DNA from: Bacterioplanes sp.
GTDB lineage: Bacteria > Pseudomonadota > Gammaproteobacteria > Pseudomonadales > Oceanobacteraceae
NCBI GenBank assembly: GCA_014859445.1
Contig: JACUUC010000010.1
Span: 22,672 to 86,671 of the forward strand
Length of the DNA: 64,000 nt
Direction of reading: 5' to 3'
Shown: positions 9,674 to 17,934 of the stretch, piece by piece
Numbering within the stretch: the first letter of the stretch is position 1
Layout: each line of letters starts with the position of its first letter
Notes under the pieces: model-generated
Database searches by the model: none
What the model was told of the DNA's origin: nothing
The model's input: only the letters and a program-made list of their open reading frames with translations
Program-made: the position numbers and the translations under genes

Positions 9674-10181
9674 GTAACACCAGGGCATCGTCTTCAACCG
9701 TGACGGACTGTAAAAAACTGCGCGCCATGGCTTCCATCATGTCGTCTTCGCGTAAGCGGTAGATCGGTTCTTGTGACAAGGCAGGCATTAACCACGTTTC
9801 GATCACGGGTTTTAGATGGGCTTGCAACGCAGGTGCCATGCCTTCGATTTGCAGCTCCGTTAGCTCAGGATCTTGCAAATAAAACGCATGAGTTTGACGC
9901 TCATAGCGAATACCGCTGTTGGCCGTTAGCCACCCTCGACTTTGCAATCCTAGGCTGGAGTTGATTTGTAATCGCACGGTTAGACTCAGTCGATTGCGGT
10001 TGGAGAGCAGAGTTAATGTGGGTTCATCAATAATAATGAATAACGGACCTTGCTGCTGTTGCATGGGCATCAGCGTTTGCAGTTGTTGCTGCAACTCCGA
10101 TTCTGTCAGGCGAATCTCTTGTGCTTGTGCACTCAGTGTTAGCAAGGTGAGCAGGCCAATTTTGAAGAACCAAGCAGGCAT
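9657..10181 (-). CDS. YceB/DUF1439-like secreted protein
   Basis: A protein of 174 residues with an N-terminal signal peptide (MPAWFFKIGLLTLLTLSAQAQ). The remainder, starting EIRLTESELQQQLQTLMPM and including an amphipathic region LLSNRNRLSLTVRLQINSS, resembles DUF1439 (E. coli YceB lipoprotein) folds thought to bind lipids. No lipobox cysteine is present, so it should be soluble in the periplasm. The ATG at 10181 is chosen because the signal peptide begins there and an AGAGAT-like ribosome site precedes it; an in-frame ATG at 10226 would add 15 unlikely residues. Function is unknown. Confidence 0.65.
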   Translation of the reverse strand: MPAWFFKIGLLTLLTLSAQAQEIRLTESELQQQLQTLMPMQQQQGPLFIIIDEPTLTLLSNRNRLSLTVRLQINSSLGLQSRGWLTANSGIRYERQTHAFYLQDPELTELQIEGMAPALQAHLKPVIETWLMPALSQEPIYRLREDDMMEAMARSFLQSVTVEDDALVLRLNML

Positions 10182-10537
10182 GATGAGGGTGATCTCTGTG
10201 ATGAATTCAGCCCGCAGTGTAGCCAATTGGCTGGCATAAGCGAATGGGTTTTTACGCCATTCGTTGTGTTACTGAGTGTGTGCGGGTGATCGTATACGGA
10301 TAATCGTATGCCTATTTTATATACCGTTATCTTTATTGGATTGGTGTGCGTTAACCGCAAGGGGCTACGATGGGATAGGGACTCAAATGAGTTAAGCTCT
10401 CTGTACCGATCTTATACCGTTAACTTATGGGGTAAAACAAAATTAAGCCCAGTTAGATTTAAAAAATTGATTTGATAACAGGGCAATGGGGTATCAAAGT
10501 GGTCAGTGTTGTTTGACCACCAAATCAAAACGACACT
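10182..10537. other. Intergenic stretch (356 bases)
   Basis: AT-rich sequence with no convincing ORF on either strand. It holds the promoter side of the YceB-like gene and, near its right end, a short inverted repeat at 10499-10520. Nothing else is recognisable. Confidence 0.5.
10499..10520 (-). terminator. Short hairpin downstream of the orphan ORF
   Basis: GTGGTCA, 8-base loop, TGACCAC: a perfect 7-bp stem 17 bases beyond the stop of the minus-strand orphan ORF. On the minus strand it is followed only by TTTGAT, so termination would be weak. Confidence 0.35.
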
Positions 10538-10738
10538 CTACTGATAGTTGCGTTGTTTATTTTTGCTTAAATAAGATGAAATGGAATCGATCAGCATCTC
10601 TAATTCCTCATTCGTGGCCTCGCTGCTGATGAATACATTCATGGATTCTCCATCAGGGTTTTTACGGCATACCACGACAGGAATACCTTTGCTTTGCTCA
10701 TGCTCATTACTTTTTTGTGAGGACATCACGTGATCCAT
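10538..10738 (-). CDS. Small hypothetical protein
   Basis: A small acidic/polar protein that I do not recognise. The C-terminal part is the most protein-like: PVVVCRKNPDGESMNVFISS, then EELEMLIDSISSYLSKNKQ, suggesting a short beta hairpin followed by a helix. Several starts are possible (10819, 10765, 10738, 10726) and none has a strong ribosome site. I prefer 10738 (66 residues) because starting at 10819 would leave only 39 bases to the divergent tas gene. Base composition is more AT-rich than its neighbours. No signal peptide or membrane segment in this version. Confidence 0.45.
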   Translation of the reverse strand: MDHVMSSQKSNEHEQSKGIPVVVCRKNPDGESMNVFISSEATNEELEMLIDSISSYLSKNKQRNYQ

Positions 10739-10858
10739 TGTTGTGTTGTTTGTTTGCAGTATCATAGACGTGAATAGAAACCGCAAACTTGCTTTTATTT
10801 GAACAATATTCCGCGTCATTCACTGGCATAATGTGCCCATTCACAGCGAGGTCTTACG

Positions 10859-11905
10859 ATGCAGCGTCGACAATTGGGTAGCAGTGATTTATGGGTCAGT
10901 CCTTTGTGTTTGGGTACGATGACGTGGGGCGAACAAAACACAGAGCAAGAAGCGCATCAGCAGTTGGACTACGCGATCAATCAGGGGATTGATTTCATTG
11001 ATACGGCTGAGATGTACCCGGTTCCTCCTAACGCGGAGACTCAGGGTTTAACTGAGCGCTATTTGGGCACTTGGTTGAAGAAACGAGGCTTACGCGATCA
11101 GCTTGTCATTGCCACGAAGGTGACGGGCCCGGGGGACTGGATGGCGCACATTCGGCAGGGGCCAGATTTAACCGCCGACCATATTCGTCGGGCGGTGGAT
11201 GCCAGTTTGCAGCGCTTGCAGACCGATTACATCGACTTGTATCAGTTGCATTGGCCATCGCGCCCCACCAATTATTTTGGTCGTTTGGGGTATCAGGTAC
11301 AGCCAGGTGAGGGCGTACCGTTAGAGGAAACGTTGAGCTGTTTGCATGAGTTGATTCAAGCAGGAAAAATACGTCACTACGGTTTATCGAATGAAACCCC
11401 GTGGGGTACGATGAAGGTATTAACCATGGCGGATCAGTTTGCTCAGTCGCGAGGTTGGCAGCGTCCATTGACGGTACAAAATCCATATAATTTGTTGAAT
11501 CGCAGTTACGAAGTGGGCATGGCTGAAGTCTCTCATCGTGAGAATATTGGCTTGTTGGCGTATTCACCCTTAGCGTTTGGCGTTTTGAGCGGCAAGTATT
11601 TGAACGGTCAGCAGCCAGAGAAAGGACGCATTACCTTGTACCAACGCTTTAGTCGTTACAATGGAATGCAGGCCGAGCAAGCGACAGCGCGCTATGCCGC
11701 TTTGGCAGAACAGTGGGGTATGTCGCCAGCGGCCATGGCACTGGCGTTTGTCACGCAACAGCCTTTTGTTGCTGCGAATATCATTGGCGCGACGACCATG
11801 GATCAGTTGCAAGAAAACATTCGTACGGCGAATTCAATGTTGCCTGCAGAACTGTTAGCCGCCATTGATGAGATTCATCGCGCTATTCCCAATCCTTGCC
11901 CCTAG
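10859..11905 (+). CDS. tas: Aldo/keto reductase Tas
   Basis: A 348-residue aldo/keto reductase that matches E. coli Tas closely in length and motifs: LCLGTMTWGEQN, AEMYPVPPNAETQGLTERYLG, LQTDYIDLYQLHWPSRPTNYFG and LNRSYEVGMAEVS. The catalytic tetrad is visible as Asp in FIDTAEMYP with the Tyr of MYP, Lys in IATKVTG and His in LYQLHWP. Members are NADPH-dependent cytoplasmic carbonyl reductases; E. coli Tas was named for suppression of tyrosine auxotrophy, and its physiological substrate is uncertain. It is a single gene convergent with the flavoprotein gene, 21 bases apart. Confidence 0.93.
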   Translation: MQRRQLGSSDLWVSPLCLGTMTWGEQNTEQEAHQQLDYAINQGIDFIDTAEMYPVPPNAETQGLTERYLGTWLKKRGLRDQLVIATKVTGPGDWMAHIRQGPDLTADHIRRAVDASLQRLQTDYIDLYQLHWPSRPTNYFGRLGYQVQPGEGVPLEETLSCLHELIQAGKIRHYGLSNETPWGTMKVLTMADQFAQSRGWQRPLTVQNPYNLLNRSYEVGMAEVSHRENIGLLAYSPLAFGVLSGKYLNGQQPEKGRITLYQRFSRYNGMQAEQATARYAALAEQWGMSPAAMALAFVTQQPFVAANIIGATTMDQLQENIRTANSMLPAELLAAIDEIHRAIPNPCP

Positions 11906-11926
11906 TCGTTGTGGTGTTGGGGCGGG

Positions 11927-13210
11927 TCAGCGATGGGATTCGTCTAGCCAGCTTCGTAATCCTTGTCCTGCCTGTTTGCCGGTGGCAAAACAGGCAGTCA
12001 ATAAATAGCCGCCGGTTGGGGCTTCCCAGTCCAGCATTTCGCCTGCAATGAACACACCGGGTAGCTGGGTCAGCATCAGTTGTTCATTGACCGCAGTAAA
12101 GCAAACACCTCCGGCGCAGCTTATGGCTTCATCCATGGGTCGTGTGGCGCTGACGCGTGGCAGTGGCATGGCTTTCAGTGCTTGTGCGACGGCAGCGGCG
12201 TCATTGCTATTCAGCTCGGGCAAGCATTCTTTTAACAGCGTGGCGCAGATCGCAGGTAAGTTGAGTTTTTTCCGAAGCACATTGGCAAAGCTCATGCCTT
12301 TTCTGGGTTGGGCGAGCTTTTGTTGAATGTGTGCCACGGAGTTGTGCGGTAGCCAGTCAACGATCAGAAATGCGTCATTCGGTGCTTGTTGTAGGCGTTG
12401 TCGCAAGGGGGCGCTGAGTGCATACACTAAGCTGCCTTCAATTCCGTAGTGGCTGATAATAAATTCGCCAATTTTGGCGTCTTCATTCGTGTTGTTTGAG
12501 TCGTTGGCTGAGTGGTTGTTTGAATGGCTAGGGGCAAGGCGTAAGGCAACGTGTTTGATCGGCGTACCTGCATAGCGTTCTTTTAAAAATTCACTCCAAG
12601 GCAATTCAAATCCACAATTGCTGGCTTGCAACGGCGCAATCGCGATGCCGCTTCGAGTAAACCATTCTGTCCAGCGTCCGTCCGAACCCAGTTTGGACCA
12701 ACTTGCCCCGCCAAGTGCTAACACGACACCGGCAAATCGTTCTTGTCGAACCTGGTCACCCTGTGCAAATTCCCAAACGATACCTTGCTCATCCTGCTGC
12801 CAACCAAGACAGCGATGGCGAGGATGAAAGATGACACCTTGCTGCCGTAGCCGATGCAGCCAAGCCCGCAATAAGGGTGCGGCTTTCATTTCTTTGGGAA
12901 ATACACGTTGTGAACTACCGACAAAGGTTTCAATGCCTAAATCGTGTATCCATTGTCGTAAGGCATCGGCTGGAAATGCATCGAGTATGGGTCGCAAAGC
13001 CGGTTCGGCTTCACGATAGCGTTGCACAAACTGGTCGTACGGCTCGGCATGAGTGATGTTCATGCCACCAATACCCGCCAGTAAAAATTTGCGCGCAACA
13101 CTGGGCATGGCGTCAAACACATGAACCTGATGTCCAGCTTCAGCCAATAGCTCAGCGGCCATTAAGCCAGCAGGGCCTGCGCCAATAATGGCCACGGTGT
13201 TGGTCGACAT
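11927..13210 (-). CDS. TIGR03862-type NAD(P)/FAD-dependent flavoprotein (HI0933 family)
   Basis: A 427-residue flavoprotein of the HI0933-like group, TIGR03862 subfamily. The N-terminal Rossmann motif AIIGAGPAGLMAAELLAEAG binds FAD, and RKFLLAGIGGMNITHAEP is a family hallmark; the C-terminal SCAGGVCFTAVNEQLM and AGEMLDWEAPTGGYLL complete the FAD site. The reaction is unknown. It lies 4 bases after the MATE exporter gene on the same strand, so the two are cotranscribed. Length is normal for the family. Confidence 0.9.
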   Translation of the reverse strand: MSTNTVAIIGAGPAGLMAAELLAEAGHQVHVFDAMPSVARKFLLAGIGGMNITHAEPYDQFVQRYREAEPALRPILDAFPADALRQWIHDLGIETFVGSSQRVFPKEMKAAPLLRAWLHRLRQQGVIFHPRHRCLGWQQDEQGIVWEFAQGDQVRQERFAGVVLALGGASWSKLGSDGRWTEWFTRSGIAIAPLQASNCGFELPWSEFLKERYAGTPIKHVALRLAPSHSNNHSANDSNNTNEDAKIGEFIISHYGIEGSLVYALSAPLRQRLQQAPNDAFLIVDWLPHNSVAHIQQKLAQPRKGMSFANVLRKKLNLPAICATLLKECLPELNSNDAAAVAQALKAMPLPRVSATRPMDEAISCAGGVCFTAVNEQLMLTQLPGVFIAGEMLDWEAPTGGYLLTACFATGKQAGQGLRSWLDESHR

Positions 13211-13214
13211 AGCG

Positions 13215-14576
13215 CTATTCCTGTGAGGCAGTTAAAAATGACGGTGGATGACGGCTCACATGTCGTAAACGCCAGCTTAATGCCAGAGCGGCACTGGTTA
13301 AACCTATGATTAGCCCGATCCAAAAACCGGCGGCGCCCATGGGCTCAGGCCAGCGAAACGCCAAATAGTAACCCAGTCCTAAGCCCAATACCCAATAAGA
13401 CACAAAAGTGATAAGCATCACCGCTAAGGTGTCTTGGTACGCACGTAACGCGCCTGCTGCCGCGATTTGCACGGCATCAGACAGTTGAAAGATGGCCGCA
13501 AAAATCAACAATGCACTGGCTATCGCGACCACTTCTGGATCGAGGGAATAGAGCGATGCAATCCAATGTGCTAAAGCCACAATGAGGGTGGCATTGACGA
13601 CCGCTAAGGCCAAATTGATCTTTACACCGAACCACGATAAGCGTTGCGCAAAAGCCACGTCATGGCGTCCTATGTGGTGACCTACGCGCACTGTGAGTGC
13701 CATGCCCAAACTCAGTGGTACCATAAACGTCAATGATGACACATTGAGAGCAACTTGATGCCCGGCAACAATGGTCGGCCCTAAGACGGTCAAAAACAAT
13801 GCGATGACTGAGAATAAACTCACTTCAAAGAAAATGGCTAAGCCAATGGGTAAGCCGATTTTGACTAACTCGGTCACCCGTTGCCATTGTGGGCTCCATA
13901 CTGAGGGCCACAATGAAAAGGCATCGAGTAATCGATGGCGGCGGGTGTTCATTGCCATCGCAATGGCCATGCCAGTGAAGACCAATGAACTGCCCACACC
14001 GCAGCCAACGCCTCCCAATGCGGGCATACCAAATAAGCCTTCAATAAAAATCCAGTTGATTGGAATGTTTAACACCAAACCGACCAGCATAATGCGTGTC
14101 ACGTGACTGGCCTGGTTCAATGCTTCAGCGTAAAAACGGTAGGCTAGAAAGACCCCTGCACTTGGCATGCCGAAGGCAATCATGGTCAAGTAGTCGGCCG
14201 CAATTTGGGCGGTGCTGGTATCACTGATCAACAGTGGCAGTATCAATCTCGAACTGGCAAGTATGACAGCCGCCAGTAAACCAAATACAATGCCCATCCA
14301 TAATGCGGCGGCCAGTAAATGAGGCAGCTTCTCGGTTTGGGCAGCGGCACTTAACCGTGCCGTGATGGGCGATAATGCCACTAAGATGCCAGCCAGAAAT
14401 AACCAAATTGGTAGCCAAATACTGGTGCCAATGGCCACGGCGGCTAAATCGATGGTACTCACATGCCCCGACATAATGGTATCGACCGTGCCCATACCAA
14501 TTTGCGCCAATTGGGTCGCGAGAATCGGTGCCGTGAGTTTCAATAATGTGCGAATTTCGTGTGTGTGCGATGGCAT
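13215..14576 (-). CDS. MATE family multidrug/sodium antiporter (NorM-like)
   Basis: A 453-residue inner-membrane protein with about twelve hydrophobic helices in two six-helix halves. It begins HEIRTLLKLTAPILATQLAQ and continues GTVDTIMSGHVSTIDLAAVA, the standard start of NorM-type MATE exporters, which expel cationic drugs in exchange for Na+ or H+. The ATG at 14576 is chosen because the open frame upstream encodes 55 residues unlike any MATE N-terminus. It is the first gene of a two-gene operon with the flavoprotein and diverges from epmC over 64 bases, which must hold both promoters. Confidence 0.92.
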   Translation of the reverse strand: MPSHTHEIRTLLKLTAPILATQLAQIGMGTVDTIMSGHVSTIDLAAVAIGTSIWLPIWLFLAGILVALSPITARLSAAAQTEKLPHLLAAALWMGIVFGLLAAVILASSRLILPLLISDTSTAQIAADYLTMIAFGMPSAGVFLAYRFYAEALNQASHVTRIMLVGLVLNIPINWIFIEGLFGMPALGGVGCGVGSSLVFTGMAIAMAMNTRRHRLLDAFSLWPSVWSPQWQRVTELVKIGLPIGLAIFFEVSLFSVIALFLTVLGPTIVAGHQVALNVSSLTFMVPLSLGMALTVRVGHHIGRHDVAFAQRLSWFGVKINLALAVVNATLIVALAHWIASLYSLDPEVVAIASALLIFAAIFQLSDAVQIAAAGALRAYQDTLAVMLITFVSYWVLGLGLGYYLAFRWPEPMGAAGFWIGLIIGLTSAALALSWRLRHVSRHPPSFLTASQE

Positions 14577-14640
14577 AATCAGGGGTGTCAGATAAAGAGG
14601 TAGGCATTCTGCCCTTATCGGCGGTAAGAGTGAATAGAGC

Positions 14641-15195
14641 GTGAGCCAAGAATTAAACATAAACGACTTAATAACGATTTTTAATCGTGTCTTTCGTGAA
14701 CAGGAAAAAACCGAACTGCACAGTGGCGGAGAAGAGCCCATTTATTTACCCGCAGATCAGGACTATCCCTACCATCGAATTATCTGCACGAACGACTATT
14801 TTGAATCGGGTTTGCATGAGATCAGTCATTGGTGCATTGCCGGCTCCGCGCGTCGCTTGCTGGTGGACTTTGGTTATTGGTATGAACCCGATGGTCGTAG
14901 CCTTGAACAGCAGCGTGCTTTTGAATCCGTTGAGGTGAAACCGCAAGCGCTAGAATGGATATTATCGGAAGCGTGTGGTCGACGTTTTCGCGTCAGCATC
15001 GATAATCTCCACGGCGACTATCTGGCCATCGAAGAAAGCAGTGCGTTGTTTAAGCAGCGGGTATGGCAACAAGTGCAAGACTATTGGCGTGAAGGGTTGC
15101 CACCACGAGCAGACGTATTAAAACAGGCGCTATTAGACTATTATCAACGCCATCATGAATTCAGCTTAGAGGCATTTCGCCTCGACCGTATTTAA
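14641..15195 (+). CDS. epmC: Elongation factor P hydroxylase EpmC
   Basis: A 184-residue homologue of E. coli EpmC (YfcM), which hydroxylates the beta-lysylated lysine of elongation factor P. Shared blocks include [44 protein letters not shown] and [15 protein letters not shown]; the H-E-x2-H of LHEISH and downstream acidic residues fit a metal site. The start codon is GTG at 14641. efp, epmA and epmB are not in this window. It precedes rhlB by 13 bases and may be cotranscribed with it. Confidence 0.92.
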   Translation: MSQELNINDLITIFNRVFREQEKTELHSGGEEPIYLPADQDYPYHRIICTNDYFESGLHEISHWCIAGSARRLLVDFGYWYEPDGRSLEQQRAFESVEVKPQALEWILSEACGRRFRVSIDNLHGDYLAIEESSALFKQRVWQQVQDYWREGLPPRADVLKQALLDYYQRHHEFSLEAFRLDRI

Positions 15196-15208
15196 GGGAG
15201 TAGGCTCT

Positions 15209-16633
15209 TTGTTTAACAAACTGATTAAGGCCATCAAGGGGTCAGCACGACAGCCGTCGTCGACGCAGTCGCCTAACCAGAAAAACAACGCAAGTAAGGA
15301 TCAATCGTCAGCTCAGCCACGACATGATAAGCGGGCTAAAACAGCATCATCGTCGACCACTTCAGCGACGAGTCCTGCGAATACTAGCTCTAAGGCGAAA
15401 AAGACTCGCACGACGAGCCAAAATCGTACCGATCGTCTCGCACAAGAAATGGCTCAGCCTTGGTCGTTAGCGGAATTTGATGTGCCCGTGGTCGAGGGAA
15501 AAACACGCTTTCATGATTTGGGTTTGCCCGATAGCGTCATGCGCGGTATTCATAAATTGGGTTTCCAGTACTGCACCCCCATTCAAGCTGAGAGTTTGCC
15601 GGCCGCCTTGCAAGGGCGCGATACCATTGGCCAAGCACAAACCGGAACCGGTAAATCGGCCGCGTTTTTATTGACGATATTAAATCGTTTGTTAACTCAA
15701 GTACCGGATGAGCGCTTCGCCAGTGAACCGCGCGCCTTGGTCATTGCTCCGACACGCGAGCTGGCCATGCAAATTGGTAAAGATGCGGAAGGTTTAGCGC
15801 GTTATACCGGTTTGACCGTCTGTACCGTTGTCGGTGGTATGGATTATGAACAACAACGTCAACAACTGCGTAATGAAGTGATTGATATTCTGGTGGCCAC
15901 ACCGGGGCGACTGATCGATTTTATGCGCAGTCAGGATGTGTACCTCGATCAAGTCGAGGTGCTGGTATTGGACGAAGCCGACCGCATGCTGGATATGGGT
16001 TTTATTCCCGATGTGCGTCGCATCGTACGGGCCACCTTACCCAAAGGTGAACGTCAAACCTTGTTGTACTCTGCCACCTTTAATTACGATGTGCGTATTC
16101 TTATTGATCAATGGACGGTCAATCCATTGCAAGTTGTGATTGAACCTGAACAAGTCACGACCGACCGGGTAACGCAAAAGTTGTATTTGGTGGCCGAAAC
16201 CGACAAATTCGATTTGCTGTTGAAAACACTTGAAGAAGAAAAACCAGAGCGCTGCATTATTTTTGCCAATCGGCGTGATTTAACGCGTAATTTGTGTGAG
16301 CAACTGAATAAACAAGGCCATATTTCGGTCTTGTTGTCTGGTGAGGTGAATCAACAAAAGCGCATTCGGACACTGGAGCGTTTTCGCGATGGCCATGTCA
16401 CCATCATGGTGGCAACCGACGTGGCAGGGCGTGGGATTCACGTGGATGGCGTCAGTCATGTGTTTAATTACACGCTGCCTGAAGACCCGGAAGACTACGT
16501 TCATCGTATTGGTCGTACTGGCCGAGCGGATGCGAAAGGCGTATCCATCAGCTTTATTTCGGAAGACGATGCCTTTGCATTGCCCGATTTAGAGAAATAT
16601 TTAGGCACAAAATTGGAATTAACACAGCCTTAA
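15209..16633 (+). CDS. rhlB: DEAD-box ATP-dependent RNA helicase RhlB
   Basis: A 474-residue DEAD-box helicase. After a Ser/Thr/Lys-rich disordered extension (about residues 10-75) the core has the Q motif (FQYCTPIQ), [42 protein letters not shown], the C-terminal [30 protein letters not shown] and HRIGRTGRA. The helicase-half spacing and the tail match RhlB, which unwinds structured RNA within or beside the degradosome. The start is a TTG at 15209, supported by an AAGGGAG ribosome site about 9 bases upstream; there is no alternative ATG before the conserved core. Confidence 0.9.
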   Translation: MFNKLIKAIKGSARQPSSTQSPNQKNNASKDQSSAQPRHDKRAKTASSSTTSATSPANTSSKAKKTRTTSQNRTDRLAQEMAQPWSLAEFDVPVVEGKTRFHDLGLPDSVMRGIHKLGFQYCTPIQAESLPAALQGRDTIGQAQTGTGKSAAFLLTILNRLLTQVPDERFASEPRALVIAPTRELAMQIGKDAEGLARYTGLTVCTVVGGMDYEQQRQQLRNEVIDILVATPGRLIDFMRSQDVYLDQVEVLVLDEADRMLDMGFIPDVRRIVRATLPKGERQTLLYSATFNYDVRILIDQWTVNPLQVVIEPEQVTTDRVTQKLYLVAETDKFDLLLKTLEEEKPERCIIFANRRDLTRNLCEQLNKQGHISVLLSGEVNQQKRIRTLERFRDGHVTIMVATDVAGRGIHVDGVSHVFNYTLPEDPEDYVHRIGRTGRADAKGVSISFISEDDAFALPDLEKYLGTKLELTQP

Positions 16634-16635
16634 GT

Positions 16636-17118
16636 ATGCACCGTATTCACTATATATGTCGTTTGTTACTGACGGTTAGTCTGTTTCTCATGATGACGTT
16701 GCCCATATTCGCCGACGTCATGACGGCGAAGCAGGCTGAACTATGGCTAATACAGCAACAGCATGACTTATTGGCCGATAGTGAGCAGGATCACGTGGTG
16801 TCGTACTATTATTTTGGGAGTCAGCAACAGCGCAGCTTGATTGGTTTAGAGCGCGTTCGAGGTGATCACTATCAATCTCAGTTCAGTTTGATGATATTTG
16901 AACAAGGCCGATTACTCGGTTTTTATCCGTCGTTGCCCAGTTTACCTTTGGCACTATCAGCGGATGGTGTGATTCACTTCCCTCAACGCTTCGCTCAAGT
17001 GACAGACGGCCTCCCCCTGACTCTGGCGGCGCCGGCCGATGTATTGTGCTTAGCGGAATTTCGTCCCTGTGCCAATTGGCAACAGGAACGCACGCGCCAG
17101 CACACTCTTCCGCATTAA
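16636..17118 (+). CDS. Hypothetical secreted protein
   Basis: A 160-residue protein that I do not recognise. An N-terminal signal peptide ends near LPIFA, and the mature part starts DVMTAKQAELWLIQQQ. The mature domain looks mixed alpha/beta with several short strands (VVSYYYFG, RSLIGLERV, FSLMIFEQGRLLGFYP) and two cysteines near the C-terminus. It starts 2 bases after the rhlB stop, so it is probably cotranscribed. It ends exactly against the convergent porin gene. Confidence 0.7.
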   Translation: MHRIHYICRLLLTVSLFLMMTLPIFADVMTAKQAELWLIQQQHDLLADSEQDHVVSYYYFGSQQQRSLIGLERVRGDHYQSQFSLMIFEQGRLLGFYPSLPSLPLALSADGVIHFPQRFAQVTDGLPLTLAAPADVLCLAEFRPCANWQQERTRQHTLPH

Positions 17119-17820
17119 TTAGAAGTAGCGATGAACGCCAAACAGGAAATGGGTGCCACCGTCAAAATCACGGCCTAAATTGGTGCGTTCAATGGCCAGT
17201 CGGTAATCGTAGTGCCGATAAGTACGCTCAACAGCGACACGGAATTGCCAATATCCATCGCGACTGTTACCACCAAAATTGAAGTCACTGTTGGTTGCCA
17301 AATAGCGATGCTGAGCGGTAAAAAACTCGATATCAAACGTACCTTGATGAATGGTGTAACTCAGTTCGCGACTGCTTTTGGCCAAGCCACTGCCCAAATA
17401 ATCGTTGCTACGGCGATAGCCTAATACCCATTGATCGTCGATTAATACTTTGGCAAATCCTTCATGATAGGCCTGTTCATTGCTATCACGATTTCCGTGA
17501 AACGCATAACGAGTCGCGCCAATATTCATGGCCAGTCGTTGCGATAATGGTTGATACCATCCGGCAAAGCCACTCAGTTCAAACTGCGTATCATCATTCT
17601 TGCGTTCTAAGGTCGTTCCCCAAAGACCGGCATACACGCCGGATTGGTGATGGTAGCTGGTACCGATCGAGGCGGTGATATTGCCACGGCTTTGACTGAT
17701 ACCATCACGGACGTATTCGGATGATAACCCAACGTTGGCCGATAGCTCAGCATGGCTGGCAGAGGAGAGCAATAAAACAGCGGTGGCAAGAACAACAGAA
17801 GTAAGGCGCGAAACGATCAT
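17119..17820 (-). CDS. TorF family putative porin (TIGR02001)
   Basis: A 233-residue outer-membrane beta-barrel candidate. The start at 17820 gives a clean signal peptide ending SASHA, followed by ELSANVGLSSEYVRDGISQS, the hallmark of the TIGR02001/TorF family. Alternating polar and aromatic strands run to the C-terminal FLFGVHRYF, whose final Phe is typical of outer-membrane proteins. An AAGG ribosome site precedes this ATG, while the open frame upstream (to 17895) has no signal sequence. Substrate unknown. It diverges from the ABC exporter gene over about 114 bases. Confidence 0.85.
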   Translation of the reverse strand: MIVSRLTSVVLATAVLLLSSASHAELSANVGLSSEYVRDGISQSRGNITASIGTSYHHQSGVYAGLWGTTLERKNDDTQFELSGFAGWYQPLSQRLAMNIGATRYAFHGNRDSNEQAYHEGFAKVLIDDQWVLGYRRSNDYLGSGLAKSSRELSYTIHQGTFDIEFFTAQHRYLATNSDFNFGGNSRDGYWQFRVAVERTYRHYDYRLAIERTNLGRDFDGGTHFLFGVHRYF

Positions 17821-17934
17821 ATCCAACCTTGTTTTTAATAATAACCAAAGAGCGCGTATCATACGCCGTTTCTGGTTCGATGGGCAGAGTTGCACTCAGT
17901 TCCTTGGCGAATCCTTTATAAAAGAGTGTTCAGT

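Noticed and set aside
11106..11567. A 153-codon open frame antisense to tas
   Set aside because: Shadow of a well-matched aldo/keto reductase; no independent evidence.
14221..14649. Open frame overlapping the MATE gene and the epmC start region
   Set aside because: It lies in another frame of the MATE gene, which has a normal family N-terminus at 14576.
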